A stretch of DNA of 64,000 nucleotides from JBGAQP01 sp044220635 (GCA_044220635.1 JBGAQP010000016.1:14333-78332); one strand, 5' to 3'. Shown: positions 16,161-25,138, counted from the stretch's first letter. Program-made: numbers and translations. Notes: a model not told the origin generated them from the letters alone.

Positions 16161-17043
16161 TCCGGTCGACCCAGTCTTCGATGGCGGCGCGCAGCGCCTC
16201 GGGCTGCTCGGTGGGGATCCAGTGCTGCGCGTCGAGATGGCGGATCTCGACCTGCGGGAGCGCGGCGAGGCGGCGCTCGGTCTCGGCGGGATCGGAGAGG
16301 CTCGTGCCGCGCGAGAGGATCGCGAGCGCGGGGGCGGCGATCGAAGCGAGCTCGGGCATCGGCGCGGTCACCGCGAGCAGGTCCTGGAAGTAGACCGAGA
16401 CGGGCAGGCTCTTCAGGTCCTCGACCCAGGAGGCGTAGCGCTCCTCGGGAAAGCGCCCGCCGGCCGCGGCCATCGCCGCGCGCGTCTCGCGGTCGAGCCG
16501 CTCGAGGTCGAGCGTGGCGAGCCGCCGGCGGTGAAGCCCGAGCGCGGCGAGCGCGCGCAGCAGCAGCACGAACGGCACGAAGAGGGGCCTGAGCCGCGCC
16601 ACCCGGTCGAGCGCTCCCGCGAGCGCGGCGCGGAACATCGGCTCGACGAGCACCAGGCCCTCGACCTTTCCGGGGTGGCGCGCGGCGAAGTGCAACGCGA
16701 GGTTCGCTCCGAGGCAGTGCCCGACGAGGACCGCGCGGCTCGCGCCCTCGGCGGCGAGGAGCGCCTCGAGGTCCCCGCACCAGGCCTCGAAGCCGATGCG
16801 CCCGCGATGCAGCGATTCGCCGTGCCCGCGCAGGTCGGCCCGCGCCACGCTCCAGTGGCGCGCGAGCCGGGTCGCGGCCGCGAACTCCGCCCAGCGCGAC
16901 ATGTTGCTCGCCAGCCCGTGCAGCAGGACGACGAGGCCGCGCGGCCTGGAGGCGCGCCGGATGCGCCAGACGATCGGGGCGCCGTCGCCGGCCGCGGCAA
17001 GGCGGCGCTCCTCGGGCGCTACGGCTCCGGCGGCGGTCTCCAC
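16138..17043 (-). CDS. Alpha/beta hydrolase with a Cys nucleophile
   Basis: 301 residues. Features of the fold in order: the oxyanion strand LLHGLASNMSRW, the ADLRGHGES motif, the nucleophile elbow V-G-H-C110-L-G, a helical cap about 130-200, and the catalytic His in LDAQHWIPTEQP. The usual Ser of the elbow is Cys (TGC), as in dienelactone hydrolase, so the enzyme may be a lyase, thioesterase-like or slow hydrolase rather than a standard esterase. The last residues KMGTVPI and the stop come from the REPIN at 16140-16160, so the original C-terminus has been replaced or extended. It stands alone, divergent from mlaF. Confidence 0.85.
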   Translation of the reverse strand: METAAGAVAPEERRLAAAGDGAPIVWRIRRASRPRGLVVLLHGLASNMSRWAEFAAATRLARHWSVARADLRGHGESLHRGRIGFEAWCGDLEALLAAEGASRAVLVGHCLGANLALHFAARHPGKVEGLVLVEPMFRAALAGALDRVARLRPLFVPFVLLLRALAALGLHRRRLATLDLERLDRETRAAMAAAGGRFPEERYASWVEDLKSLPVSVYFQDLLAVTAPMPELASIAAPALAILSRGTSLSDPAETERRLAALPQVEIRHLDAQHWIPTEQPEALRAAIEDWVDRKMGTVPI

Positions 17044-17129
17044 GGCGCGATTCTCGCCCGAAGCGCGGCGCCGAGGAAGCGCGACGCCCGCGGTGCGATA
17101 ATCGGGGCTCCGATCCTCGCGCGACCCCC

Positions 17130-17939
17130 ATGGCCGACGCCACCGCCGACATCCTCATCGAGATCCGCGACCTGCACTTCGCCTACGGGAAGAAGCGCGT
17201 GCTCAAGGGCATCGATCTCGACATCCCGCGGGGCAAGGTGGTCGCGATCCTCGGCGCGAGCGGCTGCGGGAAGACGACGCTGCTGCAGCTGATCGGCGGG
17301 GCGCTGCGACCCGCGCGGGGCCGGGTGACCGTCAAGGGCCAGGTCGTCCACGCCCTCGACCACGACGGGCTGTACCGGCTGCGCCGCCAGATCGGGATGA
17401 TGTTCCAGCAAGGCGGCCTCTTCAGCGACCTTTCCGTGTTCGAGAACGTCGCCTTCCCCATCCGCGAGCACACGAGGCTGCCCGAGGAGGTGATCCACGA
17501 CCTCGTGGTCATGAAGCTGCACGCCGTGGGGCTGCGCGGCGCGCACCCCATGATGCCCACGGAGCTCTCCGGGGGGATGTCGAGGCGCGTGGCGCTCGCG
17601 CGCGCCATCGCGCTCGACCCCGACCTCATCATCTACGACGAGCCCTTCGCCGGGCTCGACCCGATCTCGCTCAACGTGATCTGCAACCTCATCCGCAAGC
17701 TGAACGACGCGCTCGGCGCGACCTCGGTGGTGGTGACCTACGACGTGCACGAGGCGGTGCAGCTCGCCGACTACCTCTACCTCATCGGCGACGGGGTGAT
17801 CGAGGGCCACGGGCCCACGCAGGAGATGCTCGCCTCCGCGCATCCCTTCGTGCGCCAGTTCCTGCACGCCCAGCCCGACGGCCCCGTGCCCTTCCACGTC
17901 CCCGCGGGCGACTTCGCCCGGGAGCTCGAGATCTCCTGA
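17130..17939 (+). CDS. mlaF: MlaF-type ABC transporter ATPase, orphan, H-loop His replaced by Tyr
   Basis: 269 residues. All nucleotide motifs are present except one: Walker A GASGCGKTT (42-50), Q-loop MFQQGGLF, signature LSGGM, Walker B IIYDEPFAGLDP with the catalytic Glu. The H-loop, normally T/S-H-D-V, reads V-V-T-Y204-D-V-H. MlaF energises retrograde phospholipid transport with the permease MlaE and the MCE protein MlaD, but no mlaE, mlaD, mlaC or mlaB follows; the next gene is a diguanylate cyclase. It is either a component acting with partners encoded elsewhere or a drifting paralogue. A GATAAT box lies about 28 nt upstream of the ATG. Confidence 0.85.
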   Translation: MADATADILIEIRDLHFAYGKKRVLKGIDLDIPRGKVVAILGASGCGKTTLLQLIGGALRPARGRVTVKGQVVHALDHDGLYRLRRQIGMMFQQGGLFSDLSVFENVAFPIREHTRLPEEVIHDLVVMKLHAVGLRGAHPMMPTELSGGMSRRVALARAIALDPDLIIYDEPFAGLDPISLNVICNLIRKLNDALGATSVVVTYDVHEAVQLADYLYLIGDGVIEGHGPTQEMLASAHPFVRQFLHAQPDGPVPFHVPAGDFARELEIS

Positions 17940-18035
17940 AGCAGGGCGCGCCGCGCCGTTCGTCCGGCCCGCGACCGCGTCCGTCGGGCGGCTTGGAGAC
18001 GGCGGGACGGCGGCGGATAATCCCCCGACACCGCC

Positions 18036-19313
18036 ATGCCCCGCGCCCCGCTGTCGCCCATCCCCGACGCCTTCGGCAGCCCGGAAGAGCTGCTCGCTGC
18101 GCTCGCGGAGTCGCTCGGCGGCCTCTTCTCCTTCATCGGCACCGACGAGCGCATCCGGTTCGCGAGCCGAGGCTTCGCCGAATGGTTCGGGACGACTCCC
18201 GCGGGCATCGCCGGGCGCACGCTCGTCGACCTCTACGGGCCCGAGGCGTACGCGGAGTTCGCGCCGTGGATCCGGCGCGCTTTCGCGGGCGAGGACGTGC
18301 ACTACGAGCGCCACGCGAAGCGCCCCGGCGGCGGCGCGCACTGGATCTCCGTGAGCCTGCGCCCGCACCGCGACGCCGCCGGCCGCGTGCTCGGCGTCTT
18401 CTCCTGCTCGCTCGAGGTGAAGGAGCTCAAGCGCACCCACGACGCGCTGCAGCGCGCTCTCGCCGAGCTCGCCACGCACATCGAGAACACGCCGCTCGCG
18501 GTCGTCGAGTGGTCCTCGACGATGGAGGTGGCGCGCTGGTCGCCGCAGGCCGAGGCGATCTTCGGCTGGAAGGCCGAGGAGGTGCTCGAGAAGCGCCCCG
18601 GGGACTTCGGCCTCGTGCACCCCGAGTCGCGCGAGCTGGTCGCCGCGATCACCCGCGAGCTCGTCGAGGGCCGCGAGCGGCGCAACCGCATGCTCACCCG
18701 CAACCTCACGAAGGACGGCCGCGCGATCCACTGCGAGTGGTACAACTCCGCGCTCTTCGACACCCAGGGCCGCTTCGTGTCGCTGCTCTCCCTCGCGCAG
18801 GACGTGACCGCGCGCTTCGAGGCCGAGGAGCAGCTGCGCCACCAGGCGGTGATGGACGCGCTCACCGGGCTTCCCAACCGCAACTCGCTCGCCGCGCGCC
18901 TCGAGCACGCGGTCATGCGCGTCAACCGCAGCGGCGACCGGATCGCGCTCGTGTTCATCGACCTCGACCGCTTCAAGCGCGTGAACGACACGCTCGGCCA
19001 CGCGGCGGGCGACGAGGTCCTGCGTCAGGCGGCGGGGCGCATCCGCGCCTGCGTGCGCGAGGTGGACACGGTCGCCCGCCTCGGCGGCGACGAGTTCGTC
19101 GTGCTGCTCGAGACCGACGTGCGCGAGGACACCCCCGGCATCATCGGCGAGCGCGTGCGCGCGGCGTTCCGCACGCCCTTCGCCTGGAAGGGCCGGGACG
19201 TCGTCTGCGGCGCCAGCATGGGGGTAAGCTTCTATCCGGACCACGCGCGCGACCCCGCAGCCCTGCTCGCTTCGGCCGACGAAGCCATGTACCGCGCCAA
19301 GCCAACGACCTGA
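18036..19313 (+). CDS. PAS-PAS-GGDEF diguanylate cyclase
   Basis: 425 residues, no membrane segment. Two PAS sensor domains (about 20-130 and 140-260, the second ending in DVTARFEAEEQL) lead into a GGDEF domain. The active site G-G-D-E-F is at 350-354 and is intact. The inhibitory I-site R-x-x-D is at 341-344, exactly five residues before, so product feedback inhibition is expected. It should make c-di-GMP from two GTP in the cytosol in response to an unidentified PAS ligand. A GATAAT at 18016-18021 lies 14 nt before the ATG, giving a very short leader. Confidence 0.93.
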   Translation: MPRAPLSPIPDAFGSPEELLAALAESLGGLFSFIGTDERIRFASRGFAEWFGTTPAGIAGRTLVDLYGPEAYAEFAPWIRRAFAGEDVHYERHAKRPGGGAHWISVSLRPHRDAAGRVLGVFSCSLEVKELKRTHDALQRALAELATHIENTPLAVVEWSSTMEVARWSPQAEAIFGWKAEEVLEKRPGDFGLVHPESRELVAAITRELVEGRERRNRMLTRNLTKDGRAIHCEWYNSALFDTQGRFVSLLSLAQDVTARFEAEEQLRHQAVMDALTGLPNRNSLAARLEHAVMRVNRSGDRIALVFIDLDRFKRVNDTLGHAAGDEVLRQAAGRIRACVREVDTVARLGGDEFVVLLETDVREDTPGIIGERVRAAFRTPFAWKGRDVVCGASMGVSFYPDHARDPAALLASADEAMYRAKPTT

Positions 19314-19333
19314 GCCATGTACCGGGAGCCCCG

Positions 19334-19804
19334 ATGAACAAAGCCCTTCTGCCGATGATCGCGGCGGGCCTCGCGCTCGCCGCCCCCGCCGCCCGCGGCT
19401 ACTGCGTGCACAACGACCTCAAGGACCGCGACATCGCGGTGCTGCAGGAGACCCATCCCGACTGGAAGCGCGAGGACAACCGCTTCCGCGCCACGATCAA
19501 GCCCGGCCGCAACACCTGCTGCAAGTTCTCGAGCCTCGACTGCAACCCGAACGGCCGCCAGAACTCGCTCGTCGGGCTCGCGATCACGATCGCCGGCGAG
19601 CCCGCCTACACCTGCGGCCTGCCCGCGGGCCCGAACAAGGAACGCCAGGTGAAGGTGACCGGGGGCGGGACGCTGCGCGTCATCGCCAACCCGAAGCACG
19701 ACCCGGACGCCAAGGTCGCCACCGCGCCCTACCTCGTGCGCATCTGGGCCCACGATGGGCAGGATGTCACCGGGCCCGCGGGCGTCGCCTGCCGCGCGCC
19801 CTAG
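19334..19804 (+). CDS. Secreted Cys-rich hypothetical protein
   Basis: 156 residues. Signal peptide (MNKALLPMIAAGLALAAPAARG) with a mature start YCVHNDL. Six Cys residues in the mature part, including a vicinal pair in TCCKFSSLDCNP, suggest disulfides. A sandwich-like beta pattern is likely. I recall similar short periplasmic proteins in betaproteobacteria but no assigned function. The gene follows the diguanylate cyclase by 20 bp and precedes the Bug binding protein by 11 bp. There is no strong Shine-Dalgarno; the ATG was chosen for the signal peptide. Confidence 0.72.
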   Translation: MNKALLPMIAAGLALAAPAARGYCVHNDLKDRDIAVLQETHPDWKREDNRFRATIKPGRNTCCKFSSLDCNPNGRQNSLVGLAITIAGEPAYTCGLPAGPNKERQVKVTGGGTLRVIANPKHDPDAKVATAPYLVRIWAHDGQDVTGPAGVACRAP

Positions 19805-19815
19805 AAGGAGAGCCC

Positions 19816-20790
19816 ATGAACCGCCGCCTCGCCCGCGCGACCCTGGCCCTCGGGGCCGCATGGCTCGCCCTCGCCGTCCACGCCCAGCCCGATTACCCGG
19901 CGAAGACGATCACGATGATCGTGCCCTTCCCGCCGGGAGGCGTGGCCGACATCACCGCGCGCCCGCTCGCCGAGGCCATGGGCCGCCACCTCGGGCACGC
20001 GGTCATCGTCGAGAACAAGAGCGGCGCGGGCGGCAGCGTCGGCCATGCCTACGTCGCCAAGGCGAAACCCGACGGCTACACGGTGCTGCTCGCGCTTTCC
20101 TCGATCGCGTTCCTGCCCGCGGCGGACCGAGTGATCGGCCGCGAGCCCCTCTACACGCTCGAGCAGCTGGTGCCGATCGCGCGCTTCACCGCCGACCCCA
20201 CCGTGCTCGCGGTGCGCGCCGACAGCCCCTGGAGGGACGCGAAGGAAATGCTGGAGGCGGCGCGCAAGGCCCCGGGCACCATCCCCTACGGCTCCTCGGG
20301 AAACTACGGGACCATGCACGTGCCCATGGAGATGCTCACGGCGGCGGCGGGCGCGAAGATGCTCCACGTGCCCTACGCGGGCGCGGGCCCCGCGATCGTG
20401 GGCCTGCTCGGCGGCGCGGTGGACGCGCTCTCCACGGGGCCTTCGACGGTCATGGGCCACATGAAGGCGGGCAAGGTGCGCGTGCTTGCCACCTGGGGCG
20501 AGGCGCGCCACCCGGCGCTCCCGGACGTGCCCACGCTCAAGGAGCTGGGCTACGACGCGCAGTTCTCGCAATGGACCGGGCTCGTCGTTCCCGCCGGGAC
20601 GCCGGAGCCGGTGATCGCGAGATTGCGGGAGGCGGCGAAGGCCGCGGCCGCGGATCCGGCCTTCCAGGCCGCGCTCGCGAAAGTCCAGACGCCGATCCAG
20701 TACCTCGACCAGCCGCAGTTCCGCGCGTTCTGGGACGCGGAGGCGCGCAAGCTCTCCGGCGTCGTGCAGAGGATCGGGAAGGTCGAGTGA
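19816..20790 (+). CDS. Bug-family (TctC-type) periplasmic solute-binding protein
   Basis: 324 residues with a signal peptide ending VHAQ and the family opening DYPAKTITMIVPFPPGGVADITAR, then IVENKSGAGGSVG. These proteins bind carboxylates (citrate, dicarboxylates, aromatic acids) for tripartite tricarboxylate transporters and are heavily expanded in Burkholderiales. No TctA/TctB membrane genes are next to it, which is common for this family. AGGAGA precedes the ATG. The ligand cannot be inferred. Confidence 0.95.
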   Translation: MNRRLARATLALGAAWLALAVHAQPDYPAKTITMIVPFPPGGVADITARPLAEAMGRHLGHAVIVENKSGAGGSVGHAYVAKAKPDGYTVLLALSSIAFLPAADRVIGREPLYTLEQLVPIARFTADPTVLAVRADSPWRDAKEMLEAARKAPGTIPYGSSGNYGTMHVPMEMLTAAAGAKMLHVPYAGAGPAIVGLLGGAVDALSTGPSTVMGHMKAGKVRVLATWGEARHPALPDVPTLKELGYDAQFSQWTGLVVPAGTPEPVIARLREAAKAAAADPAFQAALAKVQTPIQYLDQPQFRAFWDAEARKLSGVVQRIGKVE

Positions 20791-20803
20791 GGCGGGGGCG
20801 GGC

Positions 20804-21322
20804 CTACTTGACGCGGCGGCGCTCGGCCATCGCGGCGAGCTCTTCCTTCGCGAGGCGGCCGAGCTTCCGGTAGCGCCCGCGGCCCTCGGCGTGGAAGACG
20901 ATCGCGTCGCCTTCCCGGAGCGCCGCCTCCTCGGGGCCGAACGCGCCGGCGATCACCGCCGCGGGCGCGACGATGATCGTGTTGGTGCCCGAGGGCGGCT
21001 CGCGGGAGACCATCTTGCGCAGCACGTCCGGGCCGTCGGCGGGGTCGGGCGAGGTGCGCAGCTCGACCAGGGTCATGCCCTCGGCGGCCCGCCCCTGGTC
21101 GCCCGAGCTCGCGTGGACCCAGCCCACGAGGACCTCGAGCTTCAGGAACGACTGCTTCCATTCCGCGAAGGTGGCCGGCGTCGTGCCCCGCACGAAGACG
21201 AGGTTGTTGCTGCCCCCGCGCAATTCCTCGGCGAACAGGGCTTCCTGCTCGGGGGAGAGGGCCGCGACGGGCAGCGCGAAGAGCAGCGACGCGGCGAGGG
21301 CCGCGAGTCGGTGGAGCGGCAT
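20804..21322 (-). CDS. Secreted hypothetical protein
   Basis: 172 residues from ATG 21322 (GAAAGG upstream), which gives a clean signal peptide MPLHRLAALAASLLFALPVAALS; an in-frame ATG at 21358 would put a charged Pro-rich stretch in front. The mature part starts SPEQEALFAEELRGG, has a middle strand-rich region and a basic end (RRRVK). No catalytic motif seen and no family recognised. It converges on the Bug gene (13-bp gap). Confidence 0.65.
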   Translation of the reverse strand: MPLHRLAALAASLLFALPVAALSPEQEALFAEELRGGSNNLVFVRGTTPATFAEWKQSFLKLEVLVGWVHASSGDQGRAAEGMTLVELRTSPDPADGPDVLRKMVSREPPSGTNTIIVAPAAVIAGAFGPEEAALREGDAIVFHAEGRGRYRKLGRLAKEELAAMAERRRVK

Positions 21323-21515
21323 CGGCGGGGGCCTTTCGGGGCGGGGTGAAAGTTTCATCTGCTGCAATTCGATTTCGGCCATCGTATCGCAGCCGGTGCC
21401 GGCCGGCCAAGCGCCCCCGGTCCGGCCGTGGTTACAATGGCCACCTCCCCTCGACCCCCGGAAATGTGAACTGCGGCATCGCGCCGCCCGGCGCGAACGG
21501 CCTAATCTTCCTTCC

Positions 21516-22682
21516 ATGCTCGACATCCGCACCCTCCTCATCGTGATGGTGATCACGGACCTGATCCTGGCCGCGACGCTGTGGATCGGCGCGGGACGGC
21601 GGATGCGCGAGGGCCTGGGGCCGTGGACGATCTCGCTCGGGATGCAGGCGCTCGCCTTCGCCCTCTTCGCCACGCCCGCGTACGCGACCGAGCCCGGGCT
21701 CATGGTGCTCGCCAACGCGCTCTTCGCGCTCTCCATGACCTTCCAGGGCGCGGCCCTGCTCGAGTTCGACCGTCGCAGCCTGCCCGTGTGGGTGCACACC
21801 GCCGTGATCGCGGCCATCGGCGTGCCCTTCGCCCTGCTCGCGGGCGACCTCGCGGGGCAGGTGCTCTTCGCCGGCGTCGCCTTCGGCTCGCTGCTCGCCG
21901 TCCTGGCGGTGATCGCCCTGCAGCTGCGCGCCCCGCTCGGCCACCACCTGCGCGGGCTGATGGTGGGCTGCTACGCGCTGGGCGCGCTGTTCTTCGTGAC
22001 CCGCGGCATCACCGCGGGCCTGAGCTCCGACCCGATCCAGGCGCTGCTCATCCCCGGCATCCTGCAGGCGGGAACGCAGATCGCCGCCTACGCCGTGGTG
22101 CTCGCGGGATCGTGCGGGTTCCTCCTGATGCACAAGGAGCGCTCGGACAACGCCGCGGCGCGGCTCGCGACGATCGACCCGCTCACCGGCGCCTACAACC
22201 GCCGCACCTTCCACGAGATCGCCGGGCGCGAACTGTCGCGCGCGCGGCGCGCGAACCAGGCGCTTTCCGTGATCATGCTCGACCTCGACCACTTCCGCGC
22301 GATCAACGAGCGCCACGGCCACCTGGTCGGCGACGAGGTCCTCAAGCGCTTCGCCGACGTCGTGCGCCTGCAGCTGCGCAAGGAGGACATGCTCGCGCGC
22401 TACGGCGGCGAGGAGTTCTGCGTGCTGCTCACCGAGGTTCCCGGCCCGGGCGCGGTGGTCGTCGCCGGCCGCATCCGCAAGGCGGTCGCCGCCGAGGAGT
22501 TCTCGGTCGAGGGAAAGCCCGTCCCGGTCACCGTGAGCGCGGGCGTCGCCGCCCGCCTCGACGAGGGCCCGGAAAGCATCGACGAGCTGCTCGGGCGCGC
22601 CGACCAGGCGCTCGGCATCGCGAAGCACCGCGGGCGCGACCGCGTCGTGGCCCTGTCGCTCGGCCGCTCGATCGCGGCGTAG
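21516..22682 (+). CDS. Membrane-bound GGDEF diguanylate cyclase
   Basis: 388 residues. The N-terminal 200 residues contain six to seven hydrophobic segments with short loops, then a cytosolic GGDEF domain. The active site is G-G-E-E-F at 297-301 and the I-site R288-x-x-D291 is in the standard place, so it should be an active, feedback-inhibited enzyme. The membrane part resembles integral sensor modules of unknown ligand. TAATCT at 21503-21508 lies 7 nt before the ATG and there is no Shine-Dalgarno, so the mRNA may be leaderless. Confidence 0.92.
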   Translation: MLDIRTLLIVMVITDLILAATLWIGAGRRMREGLGPWTISLGMQALAFALFATPAYATEPGLMVLANALFALSMTFQGAALLEFDRRSLPVWVHTAVIAAIGVPFALLAGDLAGQVLFAGVAFGSLLAVLAVIALQLRAPLGHHLRGLMVGCYALGALFFVTRGITAGLSSDPIQALLIPGILQAGTQIAAYAVVLAGSCGFLLMHKERSDNAAARLATIDPLTGAYNRRTFHEIAGRELSRARRANQALSVIMLDLDHFRAINERHGHLVGDEVLKRFADVVRLQLRKEDMLARYGGEEFCVLLTEVPGPGAVVVAGRIRKAVAAEEFSVEGKPVPVTVSAGVAARLDEGPESIDELLGRADQALGIAKHRGRDRVVALSLGRSIAA

Positions 22683-22731
22683 AATTCCGTCTCGGGCGGC
22701 CGACGCCGCCGCCGCTTTCCGCTCCCCGCCG

Positions 22732-23382
22732 ATGCACCTCCTCTATTTCGCCGACCCCCTCTGCTCGTGGTGCTACGGCTTCGGGCCGCAGCTCGCCGCG
22801 CTCCTCGCCCGCCATCCCGGCGCGCGCCTCGACCTCGTGATGGGGGGGCTGCGCCCCTACAACACGCAGACCATGAGCCCCGAGTTCAAGGAGATGCTGC
22901 GCGGACACTGGAAGCACGTGCGCGAGGCCTCGGGGCTGCCGTTCTCCGAGGCGATCCTCGCGCGCGAGGACTTCGTCTACGACACCGAGCCGCCCTGCCG
23001 CGCGGTGGTCACGGCGCGTGCGCTCGACGCCGCGAAGGCCCGGGAATTCCTCGGGGCGGTGCAGGCCGCCTTCTACCGCGACGCCCGCGAGGTGACCCGG
23101 CCCGAGGTGCTCGCCGACCTCGCGGCCGAGGCCGGCTACGAGCGCGCCACCTTCCTCGAGCGGCTCGAGTCCGAGGAGATGCGCGCGGAGACGCGCCTGG
23201 ATTTCAGCACCGCGCAGTCGCTCGGCGTCACGGGGTTCCCGACCCTCGGCCTCGCCCGCGGCGACCAGCTCTACCTCGTCGCCTCGGGCTACACCGCGGC
23301 CGACGTGCTCGACGAGCGCATCGCCGAGATCGAGCGGCTCGCGGCCGCGAAGGCTCCGGCCGGGACCGCCGCGCCGGCATGA
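22732..23382 (+). CDS. DsbA-family thiol oxidoreductase (FrnE-like), cytosolic
   Basis: 216 residues. Thioredoxin-like strand MHLLYFADPLCSWCYGFGP with a C-S-W-C active site, a helical insertion (about 60-150) and the cis-Pro loop GVTGFPTLG. No signal peptide, so it acts in the cytosol, as FrnE-type proteins do. The ATG of the next gene overlaps its stop (ATGA), so expression is coupled to the S41 protein. The stop of the preceding GGDEF gene forms part of a -10-like TAGAAT about 45 nt upstream. Confidence 0.88.
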   Translation: MHLLYFADPLCSWCYGFGPQLAALLARHPGARLDLVMGGLRPYNTQTMSPEFKEMLRGHWKHVREASGLPFSEAILAREDFVYDTEPPCRAVVTARALDAAKAREFLGAVQAAFYRDAREVTRPEVLADLAAEAGYERATFLERLESEEMRAETRLDFSTAQSLGVTGFPTLGLARGDQLYLVASGYTAADVLDERIAEIERLAAAKAPAGTAAPA

Positions 23383-24620
23383 GGCGCCGCGACCTGCTCG
23401 GGCTGGCCGCGACGCTGCCCCTCGCTCCGCTGCTCGCGCGGGCCCAGCCGGCCGCGCGGGGTTTCGCCGAGGACTTCGACGCGATGTGGAAGGCCGTCGA
23501 CGAGGGCTACGCCTACTTCGACGGCGCGCGTGCGGCGTGGCGCCGCGCGCGCGATCTCTGGCGCCCCCGCGCGGCGGGGGCGAAGACGCTCGAGGCTTTC
23601 GCGCGGGCGCTCGATGGCGCGCTCGCGGAGCTGCGCGACGATCACGTGGGCCTTTCCGGCAAGGGCATCGGCGTTTCGCGCCGCGTCCCCGCGGAGACCG
23701 ACATCTGGGCACGCTTCGCCGGGCCCCAGGCGCTCGTCACCGCGGTGCGTGCCTCCACCGTCGCCGACGTCGCGGGCCTGCACCCCGGGCACGTCGTGGT
23801 CGGCATCCAGGGCCTGCCGGTGGAGCACGCGATCCGCGACCTGCTCGGGCCGAAGCCCGCCGGCGGCGCCGCCCGCGACTGGGCCCTGCGCCACGTCCTT
23901 GCCGGCCCCCGCGAGGGGATGCTGCGCCTCGAGGTGGCGGAAGGGCGCTCGCGCCGCACGCTCGAGATCGCGCGCGGCACCGCCGACGAGGGTTCGGGCC
24001 CGCCTCTCGTCGCGCGGCGCATCGGCGAGAACCGCGACCTCGGCTACATCCGCATCAAGAACAACCTCGGCGATCCCGCCTTCGTCGGGCATTTCGACGC
24101 GGCCCTCACGCTGATGGGCGACACGCGCGGGCTGATCCTCGACCTGCGCGAGACTTTCGCGGGCGGGACCGAGACGGGCGTGCGCGCGGTCCTCTCGCGT
24201 TTCGTCACCGCCGAGTCGCCGTGGCAGGCGCGCGAGAGCGCGGGCCGGCCGCGCATCGTCGACACGGTCGCGCCGCGCGGGGCCTGGGCCTACCGCGCCG
24301 CGCTCGTCGTGCTCGTGGACCGCTGGACGGCGGCCGAAGGCGAGGCCCTCGCCGCGGGGCTCGAGGCCGTCGCGCGCGCCACCCTCATCGGCACGCCCAT
24401 GGCGGGTCTGCGCGGGCGCGCGCGCGCCCTCACCCTGCCCCGCACCGGGCTCGCGCTGCGCTTCCCCGCGGAGAGGACCTTCCACGTGAACGGCACGCCG
24501 CGCGAGGCGATCCGCCCGGCGATCGACGTGGACCTCGCGGCGCCGAGCGGCGGGCCCGGGGACCCGATCCTCTACCAGGGGCTCAAGCGCCTCGAGGGGA
24601 CCGGCGTCGCGCGCCGCTAG
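23379..24620 (+). CDS. S41-type peptidase-like exported protein lacking the catalytic Ser
   Basis: 413 residues. The start is a probable twin-arginine signal (R-R-R-D-L-L-G-L) with cleavage near ARAQ. A PDZ-like segment (about 125-185) contains LHPGHVVVGIQGLPVE, followed by the S41 core. In this family the nucleophile lies in a T-x-S-x-G-E motif; here it reads W-T317-A-A319-E-G-E322, so Ala occupies the Ser position. Later family features (GTPMAGL, PAERTFHVNG, REAIRPAIDVD) are kept. It is therefore probably a non-catalytic binding protein, or uses another residue. It overlaps the DsbA-like gene by 4 bp and overlaps the thioesterase gene tail to tail. Confidence 0.8.
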   Translation: MRRRDLLGLAATLPLAPLLARAQPAARGFAEDFDAMWKAVDEGYAYFDGARAAWRRARDLWRPRAAGAKTLEAFARALDGALAELRDDHVGLSGKGIGVSRRVPAETDIWARFAGPQALVTAVRASTVADVAGLHPGHVVVGIQGLPVEHAIRDLLGPKPAGGAARDWALRHVLAGPREGMLRLEVAEGRSRRTLEIARGTADEGSGPPLVARRIGENRDLGYIRIKNNLGDPAFVGHFDAALTLMGDTRGLILDLRETFAGGTETGVRAVLSRFVTAESPWQARESAGRPRIVDTVAPRGAWAYRAALVVLVDRWTAAEGEALAAGLEAVARATLIGTPMAGLRGRARALTLPRTGLALRFPAERTFHVNGTPREAIRPAIDVDLAAPSGGPGDPILYQGLKRLEGTGVARR

Positions 24621-25039
24621 GGCGGGACCGCGCCGCCCTTCGCCGCCTTCGCCTGCACGCGCTGGTCGAACCGGTCGAGGTTCACCACGACGCGCTCGTG
24701 GGTTCCCTCGCCGATGAGCTCGCGCTCGTCCTCGGCACGCACGCGGAAGTGGATCGTCCGGCCCTCGACGCGCACCACTTCCGCCGTGGCCCGCACGCGC
24801 ATGCCCACGGGCGTGGCCGCCACGTGGGAGATGTCGAGCCGCGTGCCCAGGCTCTGGTGGTGCTCGGGCAGCGACTGCTCGACGGCGGCGAGCGCCGCGG
24901 CCTCGATCAGGTTGATCATGACCGGCGTGGCGAGCACGCGGATCCGTCCGCTGCCCACGCGCGGCGCCGTGTGCTGCTCGCCGACCACCATCTCGGCGGT
25001 CCCGGTGAGCCCGGGGGGAAGGTCCAGGACGAGTCCCAT
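24617..25039 (-). CDS. Hotdog-fold thioesterase (FlK-like)
   Basis: 140 residues with the hotdog pattern: a strand, the LATPVMINLIEAAALAAV central helix, SLGTRLDISHVAATPVGMRVRA and RIHFRV-like closing strands. The GTRLDISHVAATP segment is typical of fluoroacetyl-CoA thioesterase FlK-like proteins, which cleave small acyl-CoAs; the fluoroacetate-specific function should not be assumed. Cytosolic. It overlaps the end of the S41 gene by 4 bp on the opposite strand and diverges from the CnoX gene. Confidence 0.85.
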   Translation of the reverse strand: MGLVLDLPPGLTGTAEMVVGEQHTAPRVGSGRIRVLATPVMINLIEAAALAAVEQSLPEHHQSLGTRLDISHVAATPVGMRVRATAEVVRVEGRTIHFRVRAEDERELIGEGTHERVVVNLDRFDQRVQAKAAKGGAVPP

Positions 25040-25138
25040 GGGGGGCCAGTATTGCAGAAACCCCGGCGCGGCCGCGGGGAATTGAACCGCGGGAGTCCGC
25101 CACCATCTATACGGCTGGACGGGATTGCGGAGACGGGA

